NCBI GenBank assembly: GCA_004835665.1
Contig: RBKR01000001.1
Location: forward strand, 1,922,001 to 1,986,000
Origin: Phoma sp. XZ068
Lineage: Eukaryota; Ascomycota; Dothideomycetes; Pleosporales; Didymellaceae
Direction of reading: 5' to 3'
DNA: 64,000 bases
The notes under the pieces are model-generated. The model worked only from the letters and a program-made list of their open reading frames with translations. It was not told the DNA's origin and made no database searches. Both the position numbers and the translations under genes were made by a program. This document shows positions 54,777 through 64,000 of the stretch, in pieces (the stretch's first letter is position 1; each line of letters opens with the position of its first letter).

Positions 54777-57700
54777 TGTGAATGAGTTGTTGTGAGAATT
54801 GAGGCTCCGTAGAGAAATATATAGTCACGACCGGAGAAATGGTACTTTGGTACGTGTATCTGACCAAGGATCTGTCAGCCTTCCATAGTGATCCGAGCAA
54901 AAGAGGGGTGTGCCTGGGATTCAATACCTAATGTGGTTTGAAGTGACGTCGAGCTTCTTCAAGATGTTTTTGAATTGTTTGATGCTGTGTGCAATTGAGG
55001 GGTCGTGAGGGGTTTATATATACTTGGGGGTACCCACCGCATCTGCTTGCGGTGCGAAGAGCCTGGAAACCTTGGGTCATTCGGATCTCATTACGGACAG
55101 CCCTCCCCACTTGGTGATGCAGAATCGCCTCGCAACAAGTGGTCCCTGCCTCCTGCGGACATCACTGTCATCTTTGGAATTACTTCGCACCGCAGTCGGT
55201 GCGGGGTCGCAACGAATGGCGCCAACGCGTCCCGAGTACGCGCCAGGGGAGCTCTGCTTCGAGCTTACCCGATTGATCCATACAAATGCTCCGCTGATAC
55301 GTCAATAACGCTAGCTCCTGGGCTTTGTCCTACGAGGATAGACGCCACAGGGCCAATGGGAATGCTTGTTGCCATGGCGCGGTACGTAAACCGGTGGAGG
55401 CATCGAGCTACAATCTAGGACTGCAATGCTCTCGGCAGGGTTCCCGTTCCGCATGCGTTCCGACGATGCCACTATCTGCGAGACAGCGACCATCAGGCTC
55501 TAGGCCAGGTTTGCATACCTCTGAGGACGATTGCTGGAGGCCAGTTGTACTGATCTGGTCGAGTCCCAGTTTCCCATCGCGTACTGTCAACCTCTGCGGC
55601 TCCGAAAGCGCACATCAATCTGGGGAATGCATGCTGACACGGCTTGACACCACCACCAAGGTGCTCAGCAGCTCTACCGCGACTACAGAGGGAAGGTGGG
55701 GTTGTGGCCGAGCATTCTAGACGTCTGAGCGCGTTGCGTGGCGGGGTGAGCAGACGGAGGTGCTGCGGACGCGAGATGTCACCGCAAAGTTCGCAGAAAC
55801 ATCGCACATTTGACGGGACGAGGCTCGGCGATCCGCTGATAAGATAGGAGATGGCTTGGGATAGCTCGCTGCGAAGCCGGCCGAAGCCCACCGAGACCAC
55901 CGAGATCACCGAACCGAGTGCGAGCCAACGCGCTCCGCGTTCCAGATCACCGCTCGCGGCTATCGATAGTTGTCGCATCAATTCGCTCCTTGCGGACGAG
56001 CTATCCGGTACGGCAGTTGCATTCCATTTGAGACATTTGATGCCGTCGTCCTTCAGTCCGAGGAGGCCTGGAGACCTTCATGCTCGCCGTGCATCCGTCG
56101 ACATTCTCAAGGTGGGCATGAGTCCCGGACTTGGAGCTCCACATACTCATCCTCTCCCACTCGACTTTCTTCAGCTTCTTTCACGACCGCCATTGTCACA
56201 CTTCTTTATGGTTACTAGTACACTTGCTTTTCGGTCCAACTGCTCAACTGTCCGTCAATACGCTGCGTACGCTGCGTTATTCGGCGATTCTCAAGAGACA
56301 GCGAGACCCTGTCTGCGCTCCATGATGCGAGCAATCGAGAGATCGAGCCCCCGCACGGTGTTGCCTGTAGTTGCCCCAAATCGAGCCAACTGCAAGCCAG
56401 CGCAGCAGCACTGACGGCTAGCGCGACGCGAGTGACGGGAGCAAAACATGCGTCTCGATTCCCGGGAAAACTGATTGAACAATGACCCAGGCGTGAAGAT
56501 GTAAGGGAGGCAAAGTCGCGATAACATAAGCTGCTTTGTATTTGTGCATTCGCGCAATGCGCGCGTCTGCATAGCAGAGACTGTATGGCGCAGGTAAGTT
56601 AAAAACTATCGATTTTGTGCGTTGAAGTAGAAGAGAGAGGTAGTAAGAGTCCTCTCCCTCCAAACTCAGAAGATGCGATTCTCCGCATTTCCATGGGCTG
56701 CTGGACCAGTACTGAGCTCCAGTAAGAAGGCGCGTCCGAAAGATCGGCAAGAGCCAGCCGATGGCACAAGAGCATCCCAGACGCAAGTCCGCTCAGCTAC
56801 CACGCCTCGAAGCACGCTATGACCGAATTACCCCAGTTACCACGACGAGAATTAGAAATTGAATCGCGACCGGTGTATACCATATTCACTGTGACAGCGT
56901 ACCTTGTGTCGAACAGCTTCTTCAGATTGGCTGCTCGACAATGCAGGATTTGATGTTCTGCAGCAGGTGTAGACAGGGTTGCACGCTCCCAAGAATCTGG
57001 TCAAAGAGTTATTCAAGTTTGGCCATTGCTCTGTCGATCAGTGCCTGAGGCTATGTTCGACGAGCGATTACGGAAAGTTCGAGCGGTGGGCTACGATCTA
57101 GGTGACCAACGTCGCGCGCTTCCCGGACGAAGGTGTTCTCGACGAACCAGGATTACCTAAGTAATCACTCGAACTCTCGAAAACAGCGTTCGCGACGTTT
57201 CCCAGGGCCTGTTTCGGGACTGAGAACTACATCGATCGCTCAAGCTGTGATGACGGGAATTTGAAATCCGGAGGCTACAATAAACTATGACACTCTGCGA
57301 CAGTATCGAAAGCCTCTGTATGGACTGCATCAAGCGAAAGGCTGTAGAAGCCCGTCCAAATCGGCGCTTCGTGTATGAAGCCGGTTCCGACGATGCTATC
57401 TTCACTTGGTCATTACACCTCCCAATTCCATCATGTACTTTGTTCCGAAATGAACTTGTGAGCCTGTAGTCGTATTGCGATGGGTGGATGCGTATAGATA
57501 GTTGTAGGCTGCTCTAAAGTTCGAGTGATCTTGGTTTGTACAATGCATATTCTACCAACTTAGAACATTAGGTACCGTGGCGAGCTCATCATTTGTCCGC
57601 GTACATCTGTGAAGTCATACAAACTTCTCCAGTGATACCAGGTGTACAGATATTCGTGCAACATAACGCAACTCGAACCGGAGCACTTATGATTGGCTTC

Positions 57701-58362
57701 GCTAAGGCTTGCAACTTCCCCATGTCCGACTCCGAATGTACAATTTCTCGCTGACAAGCTCAGACCAAAAACTGCTGCCTTCCCCCAATTGACTTGTCTG
57801 ATCTGAAGCACTTCACATGCATTAAGTCTCTCTACTGATCCGTCACCCATCCATTTCATATCCACATAAGCGTCTCGTTCGTTCAGCCATATTGCTGTGG
57901 CCCGTGGTGCGACCCTAACAGGCAGTTTCGTACCACGTACAACTGCCGATTCGCTGATCACAGCAAGCATTCCATCCTGTCAGCATCGCCCATCGCCTAA
58001 AGAGACGTAACTCGCACTTGACAGGCCAGCTGCTTCATTGAGACTCCACTCTTTGACGGCTTCGGAAGCTGCGGACGGAGTAAAGTTCACTGTAAAAGAC
58101 GCACGCAATAGGTTTTTCGAATTTCGATAAGGTTGAAGAGTACACTCATCTAACCTGCAGAAGAAGGTGCGTTTGGGACAAGGTTGAAAAGGAAGGGTCA
58201 TCCTGGACAAAGTATTCTGATACCGGCGGCCTGCGTTCTCCCTTGTGCACCACCGCGACTCCATGTCCACGACCCGTTACGAAGGTGCCATAAAGAGTTG
58301 CACAGCCCTCGATTTGGCAGATCTTTTCTGTCCTTATCAAAACATCTAGTACAGCTGTCAAG
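54777..58362. other. Gene-poor stretch of 3.5 kb
   Basis: No gene could be supported. Several frames of 130-190 codons between 55,000 and 56,800 overlap each other on both strands and have no motif. At about 57,296-57,375 (plus) a frame reads K-P-L-Y-G-L-H-Q-A, resembling the Ty1/copia reverse-transcriptase L-Y-G-L-K-Q-A motif, with stops around it. On the minus strand, two frames (58,270-57,980 and 57,970-57,560) follow each other with a 1-nt offset and may be remains of one coding region; no family recognised. Confidence 0.4.
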
Positions 58363-59071
58363 ATGCATGGATATCTTAGCATCTTTGTCCATTTCGTCCT
58401 TGCACTCCGCACAACCGCCAGCATTACCCAAAAAGACTTCACTGGCATCGGTAACATCTACGTCCTGAATTCGAGCGACTGGCGCAACGCATCACCTACA
58501 AATGACAAGGTCGGGTGTCTGAATGAGGACGGCAAGCTCGTCTCAGCAAACAACAAAGAGGCATGCGGCACATTCACAAGAGGCGGCGCATTTCCATACA
58601 CTCTGTCCACGAAAAAAGGAAATTGCACTTTCAATGACGAGTCACAAGAGCGCAACACGGACAGCAAGTATGGCGCGCTGGATCACGCGTGGAACTGCAA
58701 TGCGACATATGTGTCTGATATATATGATCAATTGTACACAATCGTAAGTTCAAACCGGCTCTACTTGAAGCGTAGTGCTTACGTGCTTACAGGACGGCTT
58801 TCCGTACGTATTCCTTTGCTTCGGTGACGTAGCGTGCTACTACGATGGCAAGAAGGCGCCTGCACGCAACGAAAAGCTATCGCTGTGGCAGTTTCACTGG
58901 GGCTCTGGTCAGATGGGTATCACTCCTGGTCATATACAATTGCTTCTCTTGTGGAACAAGATTGGCGAATTGCCGAAGAGGAAGGATGTAGATGACATTC
59001 CAGGTCCACGACTGAGGCTTATGGACGGGCTGCAAATACCATTGTTGGGACGGCAGAGAAGATTATCGTGA
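58363..59071 (+). CDS. Small secreted protein, unknown function
   Basis: Exons 58,363-58,743 and 58,793-59,071 (49-nt GT-AG intron, phase 0) give 219 residues. A hydrophobic signal peptide (M-H-G-Y-L-S-I-F...) ends near residue 20. Six cysteines are spread over the mature part (V-G-C, E-A-C-G, N-C-T, W-N-C-N, L-C-F, V-A-C-Y), and several N-glycosylation sequons (N-S-S, N-A-S, N-C-T, N-A-T) occur. The second exon contains F-P-Y-V-F-L-C-F-G-D-V-A and W-Q-F-H-W-G-S-G. The C-terminus is Arg/Leu-rich. I do not recognise a family; it is extracellular by inference and could be an effector-like protein. Confidence 0.75.
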
Positions 59072-59299
59072 AGAAGAATTGTACCGAGTCTAAGCAAACA
59101 ATCGAACGAAGCTTCACCTTCGGGGCCTTCATCATTTTAATACCCAGTCCTGGAGGTGTTCGGTAGCCACTGAGGTGAGCTTCCACAGCTCGAGTAGATG
59201 TCTATTGACATGCAATTGCAACCCAATACTGTTTATCCGTTCGATGGGGAATTATGATGACTTCAACTCATTCCAAATGATTGAAAGAAGCACTATACC

Positions 59300-61075
59300 T
59301 CAGTGAAAAGCGTCCCATTGCGTTGCGCCGTCGATGTAGTCATCCATATGACGTTCGATACCGGTTCCAAATCCCCTCACGATGGTTAAGTCTTTTTTGG
59401 CCAAGTTCAGGATTGCTTCAAGTGTACCATCATTCGTGACTTGGTAATGACGGATCAGTGGTTTGACCCCAAATGGATAGGTTTCCACGTCCCGTCTCAT
59501 CTCAATAGTAACAGTCTTGAGAGGGATACCTTGTCTCAAGAAGGCCTCGGTGACTGTTGTTGCAAAGTAGCTCATCCATACCAGTCCGGTTTTAGGGTCT
59601 TCGACCGTTTGCGGACCGATGGTGTAGATGTTTTCGAGTTGAAACGGGCTAGTATGGGAACGCACGTATGACGCCTTGGAGTGCGTCAGTGAAATCCATG
59701 TCGTCTCCTAAAAGTATATAACTTACCGCAAGGGCTTTCATGTCCCGCGCGAACCACATGCTACTATTCTTGATAATCTTTGAGACCGACATTGACATAA
59801 CAGCGCTCTCCATGCCTAGGCTGACAATGTTTGGGAACTTCGACAACATCGAGTTAACACAGTTGGCAGGAAGCTGACCTACTCGAAGGGAAATCGTCTG
59901 AAGGTTTTTGAATAGGCATTCAATCAGACCGTCTTCGCCACGGAACTTGATGCGCATGTGTGGTGGGATCTGTATGCACAGGTGTCGGAGATGCTTGAGA
60001 GACCTAACAAGATCCGTGACGAAATAGCTGTCCTTCGTCTCTGTGTCGAGGAAGGACGTATACTTCACCCAGAAGAATCTGGACAGCCGAAGGTTTTGGA
60101 AAGCCATACTTTCCATGAAGGCTTGGGCGTCATATAAGTTCATGAGTTGCAAAACCTCCAGCACAGGGAATGATATGTATGTGCTTATGTGATGTATACG
60201 CACCTCTGTCAAGATTAGACGCTTTAGATGAAGCCACTTAGCAGATATTTGGATAATGTTCGCGAAAATGGTCTTCAATGATCGTGAGACGGAAATCGAA
60301 CTGTCGCTGTGGCTTCCAAAGAAGGTGAGTGACTCTCCTGCAATACCCCATTTCGTTGCCAGCTTCTGCGCTGATTCCAAATCTGCGAATGGACGTACAA
60401 AGAAGTTTTGTCCGCCAACTGTAAGAGCGTGTACTCCTAAGCCACAGAAACGATCATCCGAACCGACATCTTCCTGGTACTCCCTATGAGCCTTGGGCAA
60501 GACAATGTGTTGGAAGCTGTCCGCAAGCCCCAGAAAGCGTCTCGTGATCATGGGCGCGTAAAGACACAGCTTGCGTGAACAGTAATGCTTGCAGTTTGGC
60601 GGTCGATGTTGTTTTTGATGAGTGAAAAAGTTTCCGCTATGTCTGCTTTGGTGACGTTGGGCAGAGAGTGTAGACCGAGCTTCTGGACATGCTTGAGTGC
60701 GTCTGCCGTTTCGGACGAGAGATACACCTGCCGCTTGTATGTATCCTTCGCCACACGATGGCCGAGTCTAACAAAGCAGTGCTTCCACATTGTAGTGATA
60801 CCAACTCTAGCGAGGCTACGACAGCACAGCCTGAGTGCGCTGACGTGTTTAAGTTCAATCTAAGTGCAGCTTCAGCTTTGTCTTCTCTAAATACAAGTGC
60901 TGTCAACACATACATATCCCAAGACTTGCAACAGCAGCTCATCTGAAATTTTCAACAAGTACGAATTATCGCCAGTAGCCAAGCCTGTATCGGGTTCAAG
61001 CTTGGGCTTGGATGTTTTGGTAGCAGGCGCGATCTTGTCATTTTTGCGCTTGCGCTTCTTCGAATCGCGCGGCAT
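59300..61075 (-). pseudogene. F-box protein gene, apparently broken by two frameshifts
   Basis: Exon 1 is 61,075-60,914 and, after a 54-nt GT-AG intron (60,913-60,860), the frame continues on the minus strand. A basic N-terminus precedes an F-box: I-S-D-E-L-L-L-Q-V-L-G-Y joined to I-E-L-K-H-V-S-A-L-R-L-C-C-R-S-L-A. Leu-rich segments of the kind found in fungal F-box substrate adaptors follow. The frame is lost near 60,600, where the sequence reads CGCCAAAC; one C fewer than expected would explain it, because the neighbouring frame resumes with C-K-H-Y-C-S-R-K-L. It is lost again near 59,650, where an extra T would account for the shift into S-P-F-Q-L-E-N-I-Y. Both are 1-nt lesions, so either this is a young pseudogene or these are sequencing errors. 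F-box proteins link substrates to SCF ubiquitin ligases. Confidence 0.66.
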
Positions 61076-62909
61076 CGTGTCGACCTATCGTACGAGCAAA
61101 CAGAGAATGTAGATGCGGGGAGTAATGACCGGGATGCTACTACGCGTCGCTGCGCAGGCTGGTGCCGTGGCAAGGCCTGTCGACGTGCGCTTGAGGCGAA
61201 GAGCGTGGCACTCCAGAAACAATATGAAACCAAAGAGCTGGTCAAATGGACAAAGCAGAAAGACAGCGCGAAGTCGTGTCAAGAGCTTGATCGCGACACA
61301 CTGGCGGAAGTCTTTTGCGGCTTGCGCTTCACCCTTCTTCATTCCTTCTTTAGACACCACGGAGTGGCAAGTCCTGCACCTGATAGTCGTGGCGTCAGCT
61401 CTGCAGGATACTACCATCCCTTCCTACCCATCTTTCTGAATATTAACTGACTCCCGGGGGGTGCGTCCGGGTATAACCTTGGCGGCTTCCCCCAGCGTGT
61501 CAATCGTGTCGGTGCTTGCACTGTGCCCTCCGGGGATTTCGAGAGCCTGACCAGCAGCGCTGAGAATTTCTTTTTTTGTTGGACTCGTTCCGTACGATCT
61601 GACCATTTGACCTGACCAAGTGTCAATTGTACCTTCCACGGTTCAGGGAATCTAGGGACCCTCCTATCGTGACTATGGGGAGGGGGACCCGAACTCGAAC
61701 CAACTCGCGTGTTACCCATGTCACACTTTTTTTCATTGACATCTCTGGCTTGCTCGAGTGCTGAGGAAGACTGTTGGAGTCAGATGTGCAAAGAATGCTT
61801 AACAATACGTAATATTCAAAAGAATGAATCCGAGACGTGTGTTTACGCCAAATGCCAGCCTTTTTCCAGCGCTTCTTCAACTTGACGTAGCATCTCATAA
61901 TTCGTGTATCCATCTGGGCAAGAAAGTCTCGACAATCATGTTGTCGCCTTCCCTGCTATCCAGAAATGATTTGCGATAAAGTTTTTGACCCAATGAAGCG
62001 CATTGGGTCTCATTGTTCGGGATGGAAAATCTGATCACGGTCTGTAACCTGTACCGACGTGGGCGCCGTTACCTTGGGCTCCGCTTTACTCTTTTCCATA
62101 TTGGCGAACTATAGCTTAATGACTCTGCGCTCGCCGCAATAATTTAGGACATTTGAATTCATTCTATAAGCAAATGCGCACAAGGAAAAACGGCAAATCA
62201 AGTCATTACAAAAGGTTGTGATGGAAGGGTTCATCACTTCGCCAATGGAACCGCCGACACTTGATGCCTTCGTGACAGATGTCGTATTGTCACATCAGCG
62301 GTGGCACGCCATCGGTAGCCACGCTGATCCAAGGGTGGTAAACCAATCATGATATCTTCAAGATGTTCGAGGTATTATAGCATGATCGACGCTTCACTGC
62401 AAGCGCACAGTGTTAACTAACTTGAACTGCCGCGCTGGCGCGGCAACCATTATTTGGCCTGTGGTTTTCGCGACCAAACAACTGGTTTGGTGCGCTGGAG
62501 TGTCATGAGGCTGATGAGTTCTTCAAGTAACTAATCCAGATGTAAAGAAGCGGAAATGCATAGAAACAACGACTTTGTTGTGCAGAAGAACATTGTTCAA
62601 AGTAAAATGTCAAGATACCGAAGAATGCCGGCCACTCTATGCTGAAAAGGCCGAGGTCGAAATGCCATGACGGCCCGTGCATGCTTCCCCGCAAACACAG
62701 CAATCAAGGGAAGCTCACTGCGACAAGCCACAGCGAGTCATCATCATGTTCGAACCGAGTGAGATTGCTTTTCTTCAGGACTGTTGCTTGCTTCCACGAG
62801 CACCCACGAACTATCCAGATCGCTCGAAGCCACCGGCGGGCACCTTCACTTTACATACATAGACACTTTACACATCATAACGGGGACCACACCAACATAT
62901 CACGACACA
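61076..62909. other. Gene-poor stretch
   Basis: About 1.8 kb. A plus-strand frame near 61,130-61,450 reads C-A-G-W-C-R-G-K-A-C-R-R then a Lys/Glu-rich helix-like part; its start and family are unclear. The sequence 61,440-61,720 has small frames on the minus strand without a recognised motif. The last 300 bp should contain the acyl-CoA dehydrogenase promoter. Confidence 0.4.
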
Positions 62910-64000
62910 ATGTCGCAACCCATGAACTTCTCCATTCCCGACGACCTCAAGCAATATCTCGCCTCCCTCGATCAATTCATCGAGAACACCATCCTCCCGC
63001 TTCAACACAAAGACGACAATAACCGCTTCTTCGATCACCGCCGCGAACACTCGCGCACAAACTGGGACGCCGGCGGCCTACCACGCCAAGAATGGGAGGA
63101 CCTCCTTACTGAGTCGCGGCGGCTCGCCGACGAAGCAGGGTTCTACCGGCTCTCGCTCCCCAAGCAGTACGGCGGGCAGAACAGCGAAGACGGGCGCGGG
63201 AGCAATCTGTGGATGGCGGTGATACGGGAGCACTTAGCCGCGAAAGGACTGGGTCTGTTCAATGATCTGCAGAACGAGCATAGCATGGTGGGAAATTTCC
63301 CAGACGTGATTATGCTGATGAATTTCGGGAGTGAGAAGCAGAAGGCCGAATTGATTCCTGCGCGGCTGAGGGGCGAGTTCAGGATGACCTTTGGGTTGAC
63401 GGAGCCCGGGCATGGAAGCGACGCGACACATATGGATACTAAAGGTGTGCCGGAGAGGAGGAACGGGGTGAACGGGTGGCTGCTGAATGGGTTCAAGAAG
63501 TGGCAGACAGGCATGCATCATGCGACGCATTGCTCGATCTTTGCGAGGACCAGCGGGAAGGATGGCCAGATCAAAGGCATAAGTTGTTTCATTGTGCCGA
63601 AGGATACGCCGGGGTTGAAAGCTGAGTCGTATGAATGGTAAGAATTGCCAATACTGGAGCGAGGAAGCGTCTGCTAACAGAGTCAAGGACGCTTAACATG
63701 CCGACCGATCATGCCACAGTCTCCATCAAAGACGTATGGGTGCCCGAAACCGCTGCCCTGGGTCCCATCCACAACGGCCTCGGCGTAGCGCAAGCCTTTG
63801 TACACGAAAACCGCATTCGTCAAGCTGCCTCGTCCCTCGGTGCAGCAGTCTACTGCGTCCAACAATCTGTCGAATATGCCAACGAACGCGCCCCCTTCGG
63901 CACACCACTATCGCACAACCAAGGCATACAGTTCCCCCTCGTTGAGCTCGCGACGCAGTGCGAGATGCTGCGTCAGCTGATTCGCAAGACAGCGCTGGAG
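62910..64000 (+). CDS. Acyl-CoA dehydrogenase family protein, 3' end outside window
   Basis: Exon 1 is 62,910-63,637, the intron 63,638-63,687 (50 nt, GTAAGA...CAAG), and exon 2 runs off the window; 347 residues are visible of an expected 420-450. The family oxidises acyl-CoA (or related) substrates at the alpha-beta bond using FAD. Seen are the N-terminal helical domain, the middle-domain signature F-G-L-T-E-P-G-H-G-S-D-A-T, then W-L-L-N-G-F-K-K-W, C-F-I-V-P-K-D-T-P-G, and the start of the C-terminal helical domain (V-H-E-N-R-I-R-Q-A-A). The R-x-x-F-G...Q region (A-P-F-G-T-P-L-S-H-N-Q-G-I) is also present. The frame is open further upstream, but M-S-Q-P-M-N-F fits a normal start. The catalytic base lies beyond the window. 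Confidence 0.92.

Noticed and set aside
54777..57000. Several 130-190 codon frames on both strands
   Set aside because: They overlap each other, have no motif, signal peptide or splice partner, and fit chance frames in moderately GC-rich sequence.
61670..61735. T-arm-like sequence ggttcgagttcgg on the minus strand, suggesting a tRNA
   Set aside because: No matching acceptor, D-arm and anticodon arm could be folded around it.
1..64000. CRISPR arrays, bacterial operons or a prophage
   Set aside because: Spliceosomal introns, fungal families and RIP show this is a eukaryotic nuclear sequence; no spaced direct-repeat array of CRISPR type was seen.

Overview
The window is from a filamentous ascomycete (Pezizomycotina). 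The gene set and short introns (46-115 nt, GT-AG) fit a Dothideomycete, possibly of the Pleosporales, but I cannot name the species. It has two compartments with a sharp border near 15.77 kb. Positions 1-15,770 form an extremely AT-rich block with no open frame of 60 codons or more on either strand. CpA and TpG are almost gone and TpA is saturated, the signature of repeat-induced point mutation (RIP). Under the mutations one can still read Ty3/Gypsy chromovirus elements: a nearly complete copy with paired LTRs (7,763-14,612), a copy cut by the left edge of the window (1-4,518), and two further LTRs of the same family.

Positions 15,774-64,000 have ordinary base composition. The border zone is gene-poor and looks like accessory genome. 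It holds an HD-domain hydrolase pseudogene with a RIP-type stop codon, then a three-exon gene for a small secreted cysteine-rich protein with a Kex2 site (candidate effector). About 2 kb without recognisable genes follows. Next come a secreted tyrosinase, an MFS transporter, a seven-exon GH35 beta-galactosidase and a GPI-anchored cysteine-rich protein.

The middle (30.5-46 kb) carries a large membrane/coiled-coil protein, a vacuolar M28 protease (Pff1 type) divergent from a small Rossmann-like protein, an unrecognised multi-pass membrane protein, a very small gene, a class II-type heme peroxidase and a carboxylesterase pseudogene with two internal stops.

The right part (46-64 kb) is mostly housekeeping: a Bni1/SepA-type formin divergent from a small membrane protein, and mitochondrial NAD-dependent formate dehydrogenase. 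After a 3.5 kb gene-poor stretch with a possible copia relic come a small secreted protein, an F-box protein gene apparently broken by two 1-nt frameshifts, and the 5' part of an acyl-CoA dehydrogenase running off the window.

There is no obvious secondary-metabolite cluster and I find no convincing new multi-gene system. The most interesting theme is the genome architecture: a RIP-saturated transposon block next to a decayed gene and a candidate effector, plus several genes elsewhere that look recently broken. Exon coordinates were derived by hand from splice consensus and reading-frame continuity.
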